From positions 40,248 through 104,247 of the forward strand of contig JAJUFH010000006.1 of assembly GCA_029266035.1 (NCBI GenBank): 64,000 nucleotides of DNA. Reading direction: 5' to 3'. The translations under genes and the position numbers were made by a program. The notes beneath the pieces were generated by a model. That model had not been told where the DNA came from. It saw only the letters and a list, made by a program, of their open reading frames with translations, and ran no database searches. Shown piece by piece: positions 8,173 through 17,016 of the stretch (the stretch's first letter is position 1; each line of letters begins with the position of its first letter). The DNA comes from Sinomicrobium sp. (lineage in GTDB: Bacteria > Bacteroidota > Bacteroidia > Flavobacteriales > Flavobacteriaceae).

Positions 8173-11100
8173 GTGAATAACACCCAGGCATTGCCAGTTT
8201 CTTTTTCGGCAGCCATAGGGGCTCCCGCCCCTTCACAGTCTCCGCAAATGCGAAAACTGAGGAGTGCTATTGCCTCCGCTCAAACTTCGGAAAAAATATA
8301 TGTGGGCGGACTGGTCGGCTCATCGCTCTCATTTGTCGTTGCTCAGCATTTCACAGAGAGTGAACTCCCACATATGCTCATCCTCAACGACAAGGAAGAA
8401 GCTGCCTATTACCTCAACGACTTGGAGCAGTTACTCGGAGAAGGAAACGTGCTCTTTTATCCAGGGAGCTACCGCAGGCCATATCAAATAGAAGAAACCG
8501 ACAATGCCAATGTATTGCTTCGGGCCGAAGTACTCAACCGGATAAATTCTAAAAAGAAACCCGCGCTCATCATCACCTATCCCGATGCCCTCTTTGAAAA
8601 GGTTGTCACTCGCAAAACTCTAGAGCAAAACACCTTAAAAATGAAAGTAGGAGAAAGTATTTCTCCCGACTTCGTCAATGAAGTGCTTTTCGAATACCAC
8701 TTTAGAAGGGTTGACTTTGTGTCAGAACCCGGTGAATTTTCCGTTCGAGGCGGCATTATAGACGTCTTTTCATTTTCTAATGACGAACCTTATCGCATAG
8801 AGTTTTTTGGAGATGAGGTAGACAGTATCAGGACATTTGACGTAGAGACACAGCTCTCGCTCAAAAAATTAAATAAAATAAGTGTCATCCCAAATGTAGA
8901 ACAGAAGGTAGTGGGCGAGATGAGGGAGAGTTTTCTCAGCTATATTCCTGGAAAAACGGTGATCTTCCGTCAAAATAGCGGAATGTTTAGCTCCAGAATC
9001 GACCAACTCTTCGCAAAGGCAGAAGAGGCTTTTACCTCCCTACAAGGAACCGTAAAACACGCCAGCCCTGAAGAACTGTTCTGCAGCTCGCGGCTATTGG
9101 AAAAACAGTTTACCGAATTTGTCGTCGCCGAAACCGAAAAGTTGGCGTCGCTTAGCCTTACAGAAAAAGACAGCCCGTACAAAGAAATAGTCACCTTTCA
9201 CACCCGACCACAGCCCTCGTTCAACAAGCAGTTCAACCTGCTATTGGACGATCTCGCACAAAACCGTGAAAATGGATACACAAATTACATCTTTTGCAGC
9301 AGCGAACAGCAGGCGCAACGCTTTCACGATATTTTTGAAGAACTGCAAGGAGATATCCCTTACAAAACGGTGATATTCCCGATATATCGAGGATTTATAG
9401 ACGACGACCTAAAAGTGGTGTACTATACCGATCACCAGATTTTTGAGCGCTATCACAAGTTTAATCTCCGCAACGGCTATGCAAAAAAACAAGCCATCAC
9501 CCTCAAAGAACTAAACCACCTGCAAATAGGCGACTACGTTACGCATATAGACCACGGTATAGGCAAGTTTGGCGGACTGCAAAAGATACAGGTGGAAGGC
9601 AAACCACAGGAGGCCATAAAACTGATTTACGGAGAACGCGATATTCTCTATGTGAGTATTCACGCCCTGCACAAAATCACCAAATACAACGGCAAGGACG
9701 GAAAACCTCCAAAAATTTACAAACTGGGCAGTAACGCTTGGAAAAACCTCAAGAAAAAGACCAAAAACAAGGTTAAAGAAATCGCCTTCAACCTGATTGA
9801 GCTATACGCCAAAAGGCGAACAAAACAAGGCTTCTCCTTTGCCCCCGACAGCTATCTACAACACGAATTGGAGGCTTCGTTTATCTACGAAGACACCCCA
9901 GACCAGAGCAAGGCTACCAAAGAGGTCAAAAACGACATGGAAAGCGAGCACCCTATGGATCGCCTCGTATGTGGAGATGTGGGCTTTGGAAAAACAGAAG
10001 TCGCAATCAGAGCTGCCTTTAAGGCGGTAGACAACAGTAAGCAGGTGGCGGTATTGGTGCCTACCACCATCTTGGCCTTTCAACATTACAAAACCTTTAG
10101 CGAGAGACTCAAAGACCTCCCTGTTACTGTCGATTACCTCAACCGCTTCCGCAGTGCAAAAGAGAAAAAAGACATACTGGAACGACTGGCCTCAGGTAAA
10201 ATCGATATCGTAATCGGAACACATCAACTGGTAAACAAGAATGTAAAGTTTTACGATCTCGGGCTACTCGTGGTAGACGAAGAACAAAAATTTGGGGTAG
10301 CAGCAAAAGACAAACTCAAAACCCTAAAAGAAAATGTAGACGTGCTCACCCTCACAGCTACCCCCATTCCGAGAACGCTACAATTCAGTCTTATGGCAGC
10401 GCGCGACCTGTCGGTTATCACCACTCCGCCCCCCAACAGATATCCTATAGAAAGCCATGTAATACAGTTTAGTGAAGAAATAATACGCGATGCTGTCTCT
10501 TATGAAATACAACGTGGCGGACAGATATTTTTTATTCACAACCGCATAGAAAATATCGCTGAAGTTGCCGGTATGATACAACGACTGGTGCCAGACGCCA
10601 AAATAGGTATCGGCCATGGACAGATGGATGGCAAAAAGCTGGAACAGCTGATGCTCTCCTTTATGAACGGCGAATTTGACGTATTGGTGTCGACCACTAT
10701 CGTAGAAAGCGGTCTAGATGTTCCGAATGCCAACACCATCTTTATCAACAACGCCAACAACTTTGGGCTGAGTGATCTTCATCAAATGAGAGGACGTGTA
10801 GGCCGAAGCAACAAAAAAGCTTTTTGCTACTTTATCACCCCTCCCTATTCGGCTATGACCGATGATGCCAGGAAGCGCATACAGGCTCTTGAACAATTTT
10901 CCGAACTGGGAAGCGGATTTAACATAGCGATGAAAGACCTCGAAATAAGAGGAGCCGGTGATTTGCTAGGAGGGGAACAAAGCGGCTTTATCAACGATAT
11001 CGGTTTTGATACCTACCAAAAAATACTGAGTGAAGCCATAGAAGAGCTCAAAGAAAATGAGTTTAGCGATCTCTACGGCCACGACGATACCAAAGAGTAT

Positions 11101-11589
11101 GTACGAGACACTCAAATCGACTCCGATTTTGAACTGCTTTTCCCCGACGAATACGTTAACAGCGTTACAGAACGACTCAATCTGTACAATCAGTTGAGCG
11201 CGGTGAGCAATGAGGGAGAACTCAAAAAATACGAAGACGATCTAAAGGATCGCTTTGGCCCCTTGCCGGTACAGGTCACAGATCTACTCAACAGTGTAAG
11301 ACTCAAGTGGATCGCCGCTTCTATGGGATTGGAAAGACTGATTCTCAAAAACGGAAAAATGGTGGGCTATTTTATAGCTGACCAGCAGAGTCGTTTCTAT
11401 CAGAGCAAAACTTTCCTCCATATTGTACAACTGATACAGCAACACCCAAAAGGCTGTAAAATGAAGGAAAAAGACACTCGATCAGGGCTTCGTCTGCTGC
11501 TTACTTTTGAAGATATCACCTCAGCCGACAAAGCGTTAAACGCCTTAAAACCCTTTGTACTCCGTGAAGAAGAGACCCCAACTCCCTAA
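8173..11589 (+). CDS. mfd: Transcription-repair coupling factor
   Basis: ATP-driven translocase that removes stalled RNA polymerase at DNA lesions and recruits the UvrABC repair machinery. In order: a UvrB-homology module (SVRGGIIDVFSFSNDEPYRI region), an RNA-polymerase interaction domain of the CarD type (GDYVTHIDHGIGKFGGL), then the translocase with Walker A GDVGFGKT (about residues 601-608 from this start), DEEQ box in VVDEEQKFGV, TATPIPRTLQFSLMAARDLS and QMRGRVGRSNKKAF, and a C-terminal TRCF domain. The start is uncertain: GTG 8173 is the first codon after the promoter but leaves a very short leader; ATG 8248 is an alternative. The rest of the protein, about 1,138 residues, has the usual full length. 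Confidence 0.95.
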   Translation: MNNTQALPVSFSAAIGAPAPSQSPQMRKLRSAIASAQTSEKIYVGGLVGSSLSFVVAQHFTESELPHMLILNDKEEAAYYLNDLEQLLGEGNVLFYPGSYRRPYQIEETDNANVLLRAEVLNRINSKKKPALIITYPDALFEKVVTRKTLEQNTLKMKVGESISPDFVNEVLFEYHFRRVDFVSEPGEFSVRGGIIDVFSFSNDEPYRIEFFGDEVDSIRTFDVETQLSLKKLNKISVIPNVEQKVVGEMRESFLSYIPGKTVIFRQNSGMFSSRIDQLFAKAEEAFTSLQGTVKHASPEELFCSSRLLEKQFTEFVVAETEKLASLSLTEKDSPYKEIVTFHTRPQPSFNKQFNLLLDDLAQNRENGYTNYIFCSSEQQAQRFHDIFEELQGDIPYKTVIFPIYRGFIDDDLKVVYYTDHQIFERYHKFNLRNGYAKKQAITLKELNHLQIGDYVTHIDHGIGKFGGLQKIQVEGKPQEAIKLIYGERDILYVSIHALHKITKYNGKDGKPPKIYKLGSNAWKNLKKKTKNKVKEIAFNLIELYAKRRTKQGFSFAPDSYLQHELEASFIYEDTPDQSKATKEVKNDMESEHPMDRLVCGDVGFGKTEVAIRAAFKAVDNSKQVAVLVPTTILAFQHYKTFSERLKDLPVTVDYLNRFRSAKEKKDILERLASGKIDIVIGTHQLVNKNVKFYDLGLLVVDEEQKFGVAAKDKLKTLKENVDVLTLTATPIPRTLQFSLMAARDLSVITTPPPNRYPIESHVIQFSEEIIRDAVSYEIQRGGQIFFIHNRIENIAEVAGMIQRLVPDAKIGIGHGQMDGKKLEQLMLSFMNGEFDVLVSTTIVESGLDVPNANTIFINNANNFGLSDLHQMRGRVGRSNKKAFCYFITPPYSAMTDDARKRIQALEQFSELGSGFNIAMKDLEIRGAGDLLGGEQSGFINDIGFDTYQKILSEAIEELKENEFSDLYGHDDTKEYVRDTQIDSDFELLFPDEYVNSVTERLNLYNQLSAVSNEGELKKYEDDLKDRFGPLPVQVTDLLNSVRLKWIAASMGLERLILKNGKMVGYFIADQQSRFYQSKTFLHIVQLIQQHPKGCKMKEKDTRSGLRLLLTFEDITSADKALNALKPFVLREEETPTP

Positions 11590-11672
11590 AATTAGAGCTT
11601 ATTGTCGAAGTTCAAACCCGCTTTTTTTTGTGAAACCCTGAAATGTAAGCAAGATTCAAATTATGAATTCGT

Positions 11673-11680
11673 TATATTTG
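11673..11680 (+). promoter_or_regulatory. -7 promoter element for ftsX operon
   Basis: TATATTTG, 29 bases before the ftsX start at 11710, matches TAnnTTTG. It suggests ftsX, the DUF3098 gene, uppP and possibly truB form a transcript separate from mfd. Confidence 0.55.
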
Positions 11681-11709
11681 CAAAGAAGCCCAAAAAACAG
11701 TTAACATTT

Positions 11710-12588
11710 ATGAGTAAGTCGTTTGAAAGATACCAAAAGCGAAGACTGATTTCATCGTATTTCTCCGTAATACTCAGTATATCGCTTGTGTTGTTTCTGT
11801 TGGGTATGTTGGGCATGATGGTTATCAACACCAAAAAACTGGCCGATCACTTCAAAGAACAGGTAGCTGTATCTATTTTTCTGAAAGACGACGCCAAAAA
11901 AACAGAGATAGAACAACTGCAAAAAAGCCTTGCCCTAGCCGAGTACACCAAATCGGTCAGCTTTGTCTCTAAAGAAGCTGCTGCAGAAGCACAGAGTGCG
12001 GAAATGGGAGAGAATTTTATGGATTTTTTAGGATACAATCCCTTGCAGAATTCCATAGACGTCAGATTAAAAGCCGATTTTGTAGACGCTCAAAAACTGG
12101 AAGAAATTGCCGGAGAAATAGGAACAAAAAATTTTGTGGACGAAGTGTCCTACGACCGTCCTCTTATCACTCTGCTCAACGAAAACATCAAACGCTTAAG
12201 TCTTTGGATATTACTGGCCAGTGGTGCCTTTACCATTATAGCTGTGCTGCTGATAAACAGTTCGATTCGACTGTCTATCTACTCAAAACGGTTTATTATC
12301 AAGACTATGCAGATGGTAGGAGCCACAAAGCGCTTTATACGACGGCCATTTATACAAACCAGTGTTAAACTGGGCGTTATAGGTGCCGTAATTGCCATAG
12401 CCGCTATGGTTGCCTGCCTGTACTATTTCGACCGACTATTCCCGGAACTCGGACTCTTGCAGGATCCCGCTCTACTCCTGATACTGTTTGCCGGCATCTT
12501 CCTCATGGGAGCGGTTATAAGTTGGATTAGCACCTATTTTGCAGCTCAAAGATTTCTGAACCTGCGCACAGACGATTTGTATTACTAA
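11710..12588 (+). CDS. ftsX: Cell division protein FtsX
   Basis: Membrane component of the FtsEX complex, which couples ATP hydrolysis in the cytoplasm to activation of peptidoglycan hydrolases during division. The frame extends upstream to 11602 only through an unlikely TTG start; ATG 11710 (MSKSFERYQKRRL) gives 292 residues and the family's usual N-terminus. It has one membrane segment (about residues 21-43), a large extracytoplasmic domain (45-165, beginning LADHFKEQVAVSIFL), then three further segments with the FtsX-type RLSIYSKRFIIKTMQMVGAT loop. FtsE is not adjacent in the window, as is usual in flavobacteria. Confidence 0.93.
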   Translation: MSKSFERYQKRRLISSYFSVILSISLVLFLLGMLGMMVINTKKLADHFKEQVAVSIFLKDDAKKTEIEQLQKSLALAEYTKSVSFVSKEAAAEAQSAEMGENFMDFLGYNPLQNSIDVRLKADFVDAQKLEEIAGEIGTKNFVDEVSYDRPLITLLNENIKRLSLWILLASGAFTIIAVLLINSSIRLSIYSKRFIIKTMQMVGATKRFIRRPFIQTSVKLGVIGAVIAIAAMVACLYYFDRLFPELGLLQDPALLLILFAGIFLMGAVISWISTYFAAQRFLNLRTDDLYY

Positions 12589-12600
12589 TAAAACAACACC

Positions 12601-12861
12601 ATGAGTAAAAAAGATAAATCACAACGAGAATTCATATTCCAAAAAAAGAATTACACCGTGATGTTTGCTGGTCTCGCTCTGATAGCACTGGGATTTATCC
12701 TAATGAGTGGAGGCGGCACAGACGATCCGACGACCTTTAATTCAGAAATATTTAGCTTCAGGAGAATAAGACTTGCCCCCACTCTTGTCATTGTCGGTTT
12801 TGCCATGCAGATATACGCCATCCTGCTTTCTCCTAAGGCTAAAAACAATAAAAATGAATAG
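12601..12861 (+). CDS. DUF3098 family small membrane protein
   Basis: An 86-residue protein with two membrane segments (about residues 20-37 and 59-77) and a charged N-terminus ending FIFQKKNYTVM, which fits the DUF3098 family found beside ftsX in Bacteroidota. It begins 12 bases after ftsX. The function is not known; the persistent linkage to ftsX and uppP suggests an envelope or division-related role. Confidence 0.85.
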   Translation: MSKKDKSQREFIFQKKNYTVMFAGLALIALGFILMSGGGTDDPTTFNSEIFSFRRIRLAPTLVIVGFAMQIYAILLSPKAKNNKNE

Positions 12862-12979
12862 TGGATCAACTGTGTATTCGACCAATACCCGCTCTATCAA
12901 AACATTGAGTTGTCAAATATTCAATAAACCCTATTTCCCTTCGTTTAGTCTGATAAATGATCTAACCCGACAGTAACAC

Positions 12980-13774
12980 ATGGACATTATTGACGCAATT
13001 ATCCTAGGAATCGTCCAGGGTCTTACCGAATTCCTTCCCGTATCATCCAGCGGTCATCTCGAAATAGGGAAAGCCTTGCTTGGCGACAACTCCCTACCCG
13101 AAGAGAGCCTTGTCTTTACCGTAGTTCTCCACTTTGCCACTGCTCTGAGTACCATAGTCATATTTCGGAAAGAGGTTGTGGAAATCCTAAATGGACTCTT
13201 CCGTTTCAAAGACAACGAAGAAACGAGATTTTCCATTAAAATCATCCTCTCCATGATTCCGGCAGTATTCGTAGGGCTGGTATTTGAAAAGCAACTGGAG
13301 CAACTCTTCGGAGGGAACATATTGCTGGTGGGATCTATGTTGCTCATCACTGCATTGCTGCTCTATTTTGCAGATCGTGCCAAAGACACCACAAAAAACG
13401 TCACCTACAAAAATGCAATTATTATAGGGATCTCTCAGGCTATCGCACTGCTCCCCGGCATATCCCGAAGTGGGGCTACCATCTCCACTTCTGTATTACT
13501 CGGTATAGACAAAAGCAAGGCCGCAAGGTTTTCTTTTCTCATGGTAGTCCCTCTCATATTCGGAAGTATTGCTAAAGAACTGCTCTATGGAAACATCAGT
13601 TTTCAAGCAGAGCAAATCACCCCCCTCGCCGCAGGTTTTGCTGCAGCTTTTTTCTCCGGACTCCTCGCTTGTACTTGGATGATAAAGCTAGTGCGCAACA
13701 GCAAACTCACCTATTTTTCAGTGTACTGCCTCATCGTAGGAATTGTGGCTATTACTTATTCATTTTCACAATAA
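12980..13774 (+). CDS. uppP: Undecaprenyl-diphosphatase
   Basis: Dephosphorylates undecaprenyl pyrophosphate to recycle the lipid carrier for peptidoglycan and other surface polymers. The 264-residue polytopic protein carries the two BacA/UppP signatures: GLTEFLPVSSSGHLEIG near the N-terminus and LPGISRSGATISTSVLLG in the second half, which supply the catalytic Glu, Ser and Arg residues. Seven to eight membrane segments are apparent. It is followed by truB with only a two-base gap. Increased dosage of this family is known to confer bacitracin tolerance. Confidence 0.95.
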   Translation: MDIIDAIILGIVQGLTEFLPVSSSGHLEIGKALLGDNSLPEESLVFTVVLHFATALSTIVIFRKEVVEILNGLFRFKDNEETRFSIKIILSMIPAVFVGLVFEKQLEQLFGGNILLVGSMLLITALLLYFADRAKDTTKNVTYKNAIIIGISQAIALLPGISRSGATISTSVLLGIDKSKAARFSFLMVVPLIFGSIAKELLYGNISFQAEQITPLAAGFAAAFFSGLLACTWMIKLVRNSKLTYFSVYCLIVGIVAITYSFSQ

Positions 13775-13776
13775 CG

Positions 13777-14481
13777 ATGGAAAAAAATTCTGCCGAATAC
13801 TTCACAGAAGGACAGATTCTACTAATAGACAAACCGCTACACTGGTCGTCTTTCCAGGCGGTAAACAAGATTAGATGGGCGATTCGTAAAAGTTTTGGTC
13901 TCAAAAAGATCAAGGTAGGGCACGCCGGCACCCTCGATCCCCTCGCTACAGGTTTGTTGATTGTATGCACCGGAAAATTCACAAAAAAAATACCGGAACT
14001 ACAGGGGCAGGTCAAAGAATACACCGGTACCATTTCTCTCGGGGCAACCACGCCTTCGTACGATTTGGAAACCGAAGTAGACCAATCCTATCCCACTGCA
14101 CATATCAGCCCGGAACTGATTCGAGAGACCGCTGCAAAATTCACCGGAGAAATTGCCCAGATTCCTCCTGTATTCTCCGCTATTAAAAAAGACGGGAAGA
14201 GATTGTACGAACACGCGCGAAAAGGACAAGAAGTAGAGATAGAACCTAGAAATATAACTATTCACTCTTTCGAGACAGACGACAGTCATTTTCCCGACAT
14301 CTCCTTTAGAGTGGTGTGTAGTAAAGGCACTTACATACGTTCTCTCGCTCACGACTTCGGACAGGCGATGCAATCAGGGGCACATCTTTCCAAACTCCGT
14401 CGCACAGCTATTGGCAACTACCGGGTAGAAGAAGCCATTACACCCGATGCCTTTGTGGAAGGCCTTCGTGAAAATCCGTAA
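13777..14481 (+). CDS. truB: tRNA pseudouridine(55) synthase
   Basis: Isomerises U55 to pseudouridine in the T-loop of most tRNAs. The catalytic motif is HAGTLDPLATGLL with Asp54 as nucleophile; IDKPLHWSSFQAVNKIR at the N-terminus and CSKGTYIRSLAHDFG later in the chain are the other conserved TruB elements. The start at 13777 (234 residues) is chosen over an in-frame codon at 13669 that would run deep into uppP. Lacks a long C-terminal PUA extension, as in short bacterial forms. Immediately downstream of uppP, likely cotranscribed. Confidence 0.95.
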   Translation: MEKNSAEYFTEGQILLIDKPLHWSSFQAVNKIRWAIRKSFGLKKIKVGHAGTLDPLATGLLIVCTGKFTKKIPELQGQVKEYTGTISLGATTPSYDLETEVDQSYPTAHISPELIRETAAKFTGEIAQIPPVFSAIKKDGKRLYEHARKGQEVEIEPRNITIHSFETDDSHFPDISFRVVCSKGTYIRSLAHDFGQAMQSGAHLSKLRRTAIGNYRVEEAITPDAFVEGLRENP

Positions 14482-14571
14482 TTTTTTAGTATTTTTCACG
14501 AGAAAACCACATCCCGAGACGATGTGTTTTGTGCCACCCAATTATTTTGTGCTTCGGGCGTTATATAAAAT

Positions 14572-15306
14572 ATGGAACTGAACGGAAAACAATACGCATT
14601 GCTGATATCATCACTTGTCATGATGCTCCTACTGCTTACTCTGTTTAATATCCACCTCTCGACACAGCAAAAAAAAGAACGACTAATCGAACTGCAAGTA
14701 GAGGAAATAGTCGAAGAAAATATCCAACTACCAAAGGAGAGTAGCCGAATTAAAACGCATATGGCCTATAACGAATCGGTAAAGAGTAAGTTTGAAGAGG
14801 AAATTAAGGAATTTAAAACACTGGAAGAGCTCAGAGAAGGGAAAAGAGCTGAAGAAAGTGAAGAAGAACAGGAAGAAGATGCTTCAGACAACACTTCCAA
14901 CACCGCAGAAAACGAATCTATAGACGGTGGCATCTATAGGGAAAAGCAGTCGGAAAAAACTCCCGAAAAATCTAAGGAGTCCGAAGGAGACAACAGTACC
15001 CATAACACGGTATTGCACAATAACACAAACCGACACAGCTCTATTTCTTATTCCCTAGTAAACCGTATTCACCGTTATCTTCCAAACCCGGTATACACCT
15101 GTTCTGCCCAAGGCAAAATAGTGATCAATATACGAGTCAACTCAGCTGGAAAAGTAACCCGAGCCGATTTTAACAGAAAGAGTTCCACATCTGCCAACGG
15201 CTGTCTTGTAGACCAAGCCATCACCTATGCCTTAAAAGCCACTTTCAACAGCAGGGAAGGAAGCGGAGAACAGCAGGGCACCATCACCTACCTCTTCCAA
15301 GGATAA
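14572..15306 (+). CDS. TonB-like energy transducer protein
   Basis: A 244-residue inner-membrane-anchored periplasmic protein. One membrane helix at residues about 8-27 is followed by a long, charged, mostly acidic linker (about 35-150, rich in Glu, Lys, Ser, Thr) and a C-terminal domain starting near VNRIHRYLPNPVYTCSAQG and containing GKIVINIRVNSAGKV, typical of TonB/TolA-type C-terminal domains in Bacteroidota. The linker is acidic rather than the proline-rich spacer of classic TonB. Two cysteines (in YTCSA and NGCLV) could form a disulfide. It probably spans the periplasm to energise an outer-membrane receptor, but no receptor gene lies next to it. Confidence 0.78.
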   Translation: MELNGKQYALLISSLVMMLLLLTLFNIHLSTQQKKERLIELQVEEIVEENIQLPKESSRIKTHMAYNESVKSKFEEEIKEFKTLEELREGKRAEESEEEQEEDASDNTSNTAENESIDGGIYREKQSEKTPEKSKESEGDNSTHNTVLHNNTNRHSSISYSLVNRIHRYLPNPVYTCSAQGKIVINIRVNSAGKVTRADFNRKSSTSANGCLVDQAITYALKATFNSREGSGEQQGTITYLFQG

Positions 15307-15313
15307 CAACTCA

Positions 15314-16501
15314 CTATTCCGGCAAGCTAATCTTTCCCATGCTCACCCATGGATAAGCCGAAGAACCTTCCAATTCCGGACTACCAGCCAAGGTTTCATT
15401 GGCCAGTATAGCAAACAATACCGCCTCTTTAGCATCAGGGTCAAGCCCTAATACAGAGGTGTCGACAAACTCCATTTCAGGACAAGCCTCCCGGAGCAAT
15501 TCCATCAACAGGGGATTTGAAGCTCCACCGCCACTGACAAAACCACTTATTTTCCCTCTGCAATCCAAACCTCTTATACATTTTACAATTCCGGCCACGG
15601 TAAAATGAGCCAAAGTGTGAAGAACATCTTCGGGAGATATCACTTCGGCACAACGCTGCTGTGCATGGTCTATATAATGCTCATTAAAAAGTTCGGGGCC
15701 TGTAGTACGTGACCCTTCTTCTTTAAAAAAAGGATGATCTAACAAAGCCTTCAATAACTTTTCGTTCCGCTGTCCTTGCCGTGCGATCTTTGCATCTCGG
15801 TCGAAAGGCAGGTCGAAATGCTTTTTTACATAAGCATCCATAAGTGTATTCCCAGGGCCGGTATCAGTACAGAAGGCTTCGTTAAACCCAGCTCCGGCTT
15901 GAAGAAAAGTCAAGTTGGCAATTCCACCTATATTGAGTAAAACCCGTGATTCTTCCACATCGGAAAAAAGCAAGTAATCGCCGTATGCGGCCAAAGGTGC
16001 TCCTTCGCCTCCCGCTGCAATATGCTTCTGCCTGAAATCAGACAAGGTTATAATCCCTGTTTTTACTGCTAAATGATCGCCATCGCCCAACTGAAGGGTC
16101 GCATTAGAATATTCATCCCGTTCGTGATAGCGTTTGGGCGCGTGATAAATGGTTTGCCCGTGACTGGCCACAAGATCGACCTCTTCCGGTTGCACTGCCC
16201 AATTCTTCAGAGCTTGTAGTATCATAGCGGCGTGTACCTCCGCTATATGGGGGTTCAACAGACATAATTGAGCTATGCTTCCAGTTTCCTTAGCAAATAC
16301 TTCGCTTATACTATTCCTAAACCCATCCGAATAGGGAACGGTGACAAATTGCAACAGCTCTACTTCTGTTTTCTGTCCGTGCCCCTCCACCCTACAGAGT
16401 GCTATATCTAGTCCGTCGAGAGAAGTACCACTCATCAGACCGACAATCAGTCTCGATTTTTTTCGGGAGATCTCATATAGTTTTGCAATCGACCGCTTCA
16501 T
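15314..16501 (-). CDS. anmK: Anhydro-N-acetylmuramic acid kinase
   Basis: Converts 1,6-anhydro-MurNAc, released by lytic transglycosylases, into MurNAc 6-phosphate for cell-wall recycling. The nucleotide-binding GLMSGTSLDGLDIAL near the N-terminus is the family signature; ASHGQTIYHAPKR, LNIGGIANLTFL, TDTGPGNTLMDAY and FVSGGGASNPLLM follow in the expected order for an actin-like fold. The 395-residue length includes a slightly long N-terminal tail before the signature. Convergent with the TonB-like gene, with a seven-base gap. Confidence 0.95.
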   Translation of the reverse strand: MKRSIAKLYEISRKKSRLIVGLMSGTSLDGLDIALCRVEGHGQKTEVELLQFVTVPYSDGFRNSISEVFAKETGSIAQLCLLNPHIAEVHAAMILQALKNWAVQPEEVDLVASHGQTIYHAPKRYHERDEYSNATLQLGDGDHLAVKTGIITLSDFRQKHIAAGGEGAPLAAYGDYLLFSDVEESRVLLNIGGIANLTFLQAGAGFNEAFCTDTGPGNTLMDAYVKKHFDLPFDRDAKIARQGQRNEKLLKALLDHPFFKEEGSRTTGPELFNEHYIDHAQQRCAEVISPEDVLHTLAHFTVAGIVKCIRGLDCRGKISGFVSGGGASNPLLMELLREACPEMEFVDTSVLGLDPDAKEAVLFAILANETLAGSPELEGSSAYPWVSMGKISLPE

Positions 16502-16534
16502 TGTAGTTTTTTAGTTGATTCGTTCGTAGTTTGT

Positions 16535-16542
16535 CAAAGGTA
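16535..16542 (-). promoter_or_regulatory. -7 promoter element for anmK
   Basis: TACCTTTG on the minus strand, 34 bases before the anmK start codon; a full TAnnTTTG match. Confidence 0.55.
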
Positions 16543-16673
16543 ATCAACAATCTGTTCTATCTATATCACCTCCTATTTTTTGATCTGCATTGAGTTGAAA
16601 TAAATTACCTTGTCAGGGCGACAAGAAACCGTTAGACGAAACAATCACAATTTATATATACAAGACGCCGTAG

Positions 16674-16693
16674 AGACGCAAAATTTTGCGTCT
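16674..16693. repeat. Perfect 20-base palindrome
   Basis: AGACGCAAAATTTTGCGTCT reads the same on both strands. The flanks extend the symmetry imperfectly (GTAG on the left, AC on the right, with two bases missing on the right arm). It resembles dispersed palindromic intergenic elements; without the rest of the genome its copy number is unknown. Confidence 0.65.
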
Positions 16694-16922
16694 ACCCCCA
16701 TTGACGAATTGATGTGGTACAATTGGAAATCTTGTATCGGATGCTTTAATAAAATTTATTCAATACAAATATGTATCGAATAAAATGTTAATGTCCGGAA
16801 ACCTGAGTAGGAATAGAAGTTTTGGGATTGGAGTTTACGTTTTGTCTAAATAACTCAATTACCATCACCCGCCATGGCAAGGAGTGCAAGGCAAAGCTGC
16901 GCGCGACGTGGACATCGGGAAA

Positions 16923-16946
16923 TAGTTGTTTAGTTGTTTAGTTGTT
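16923..16946. repeat. Three tandem copies of TAGTTGTT
   Basis: Three perfect head-to-tail octamers about 70 bases before polA. Low-complexity repeat of the sort generated by slippage; a related but degenerate TAGTT-rich run occurs near 63530-63565. Confidence 0.7.
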
Positions 16947-17016
16947 AGTGTGTATTAATCAATGGGTGTTGTGCAATTAAATCCTTACTTTTACGCAAAC
17001 AAACGTCAACACACTT

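Larger units (their letters stand above)
16543..17016. other. Gene-free AT-rich intergenic stretch with palindrome and tandem octamer
   Basis: The 474 bases between the anmK promoter and polA hold no convincing coding frame. Two structured elements are visible: a 20-base palindrome at 16674-16693 and three tandem copies of TAGTTGTT at 16923-16946. The last 80 bases probably contain the polA promoter; TACTTTTA at 16985-16992 is a one-mismatch -7 candidate. Confidence 0.6.

Noticed and set aside
11602..11709. Extension of the ftsX frame to a TTG at 11602.
   Set aside because: The extra residues do not resemble an FtsX N-terminus, and the promoter element at 11673-11680 is downstream of it.
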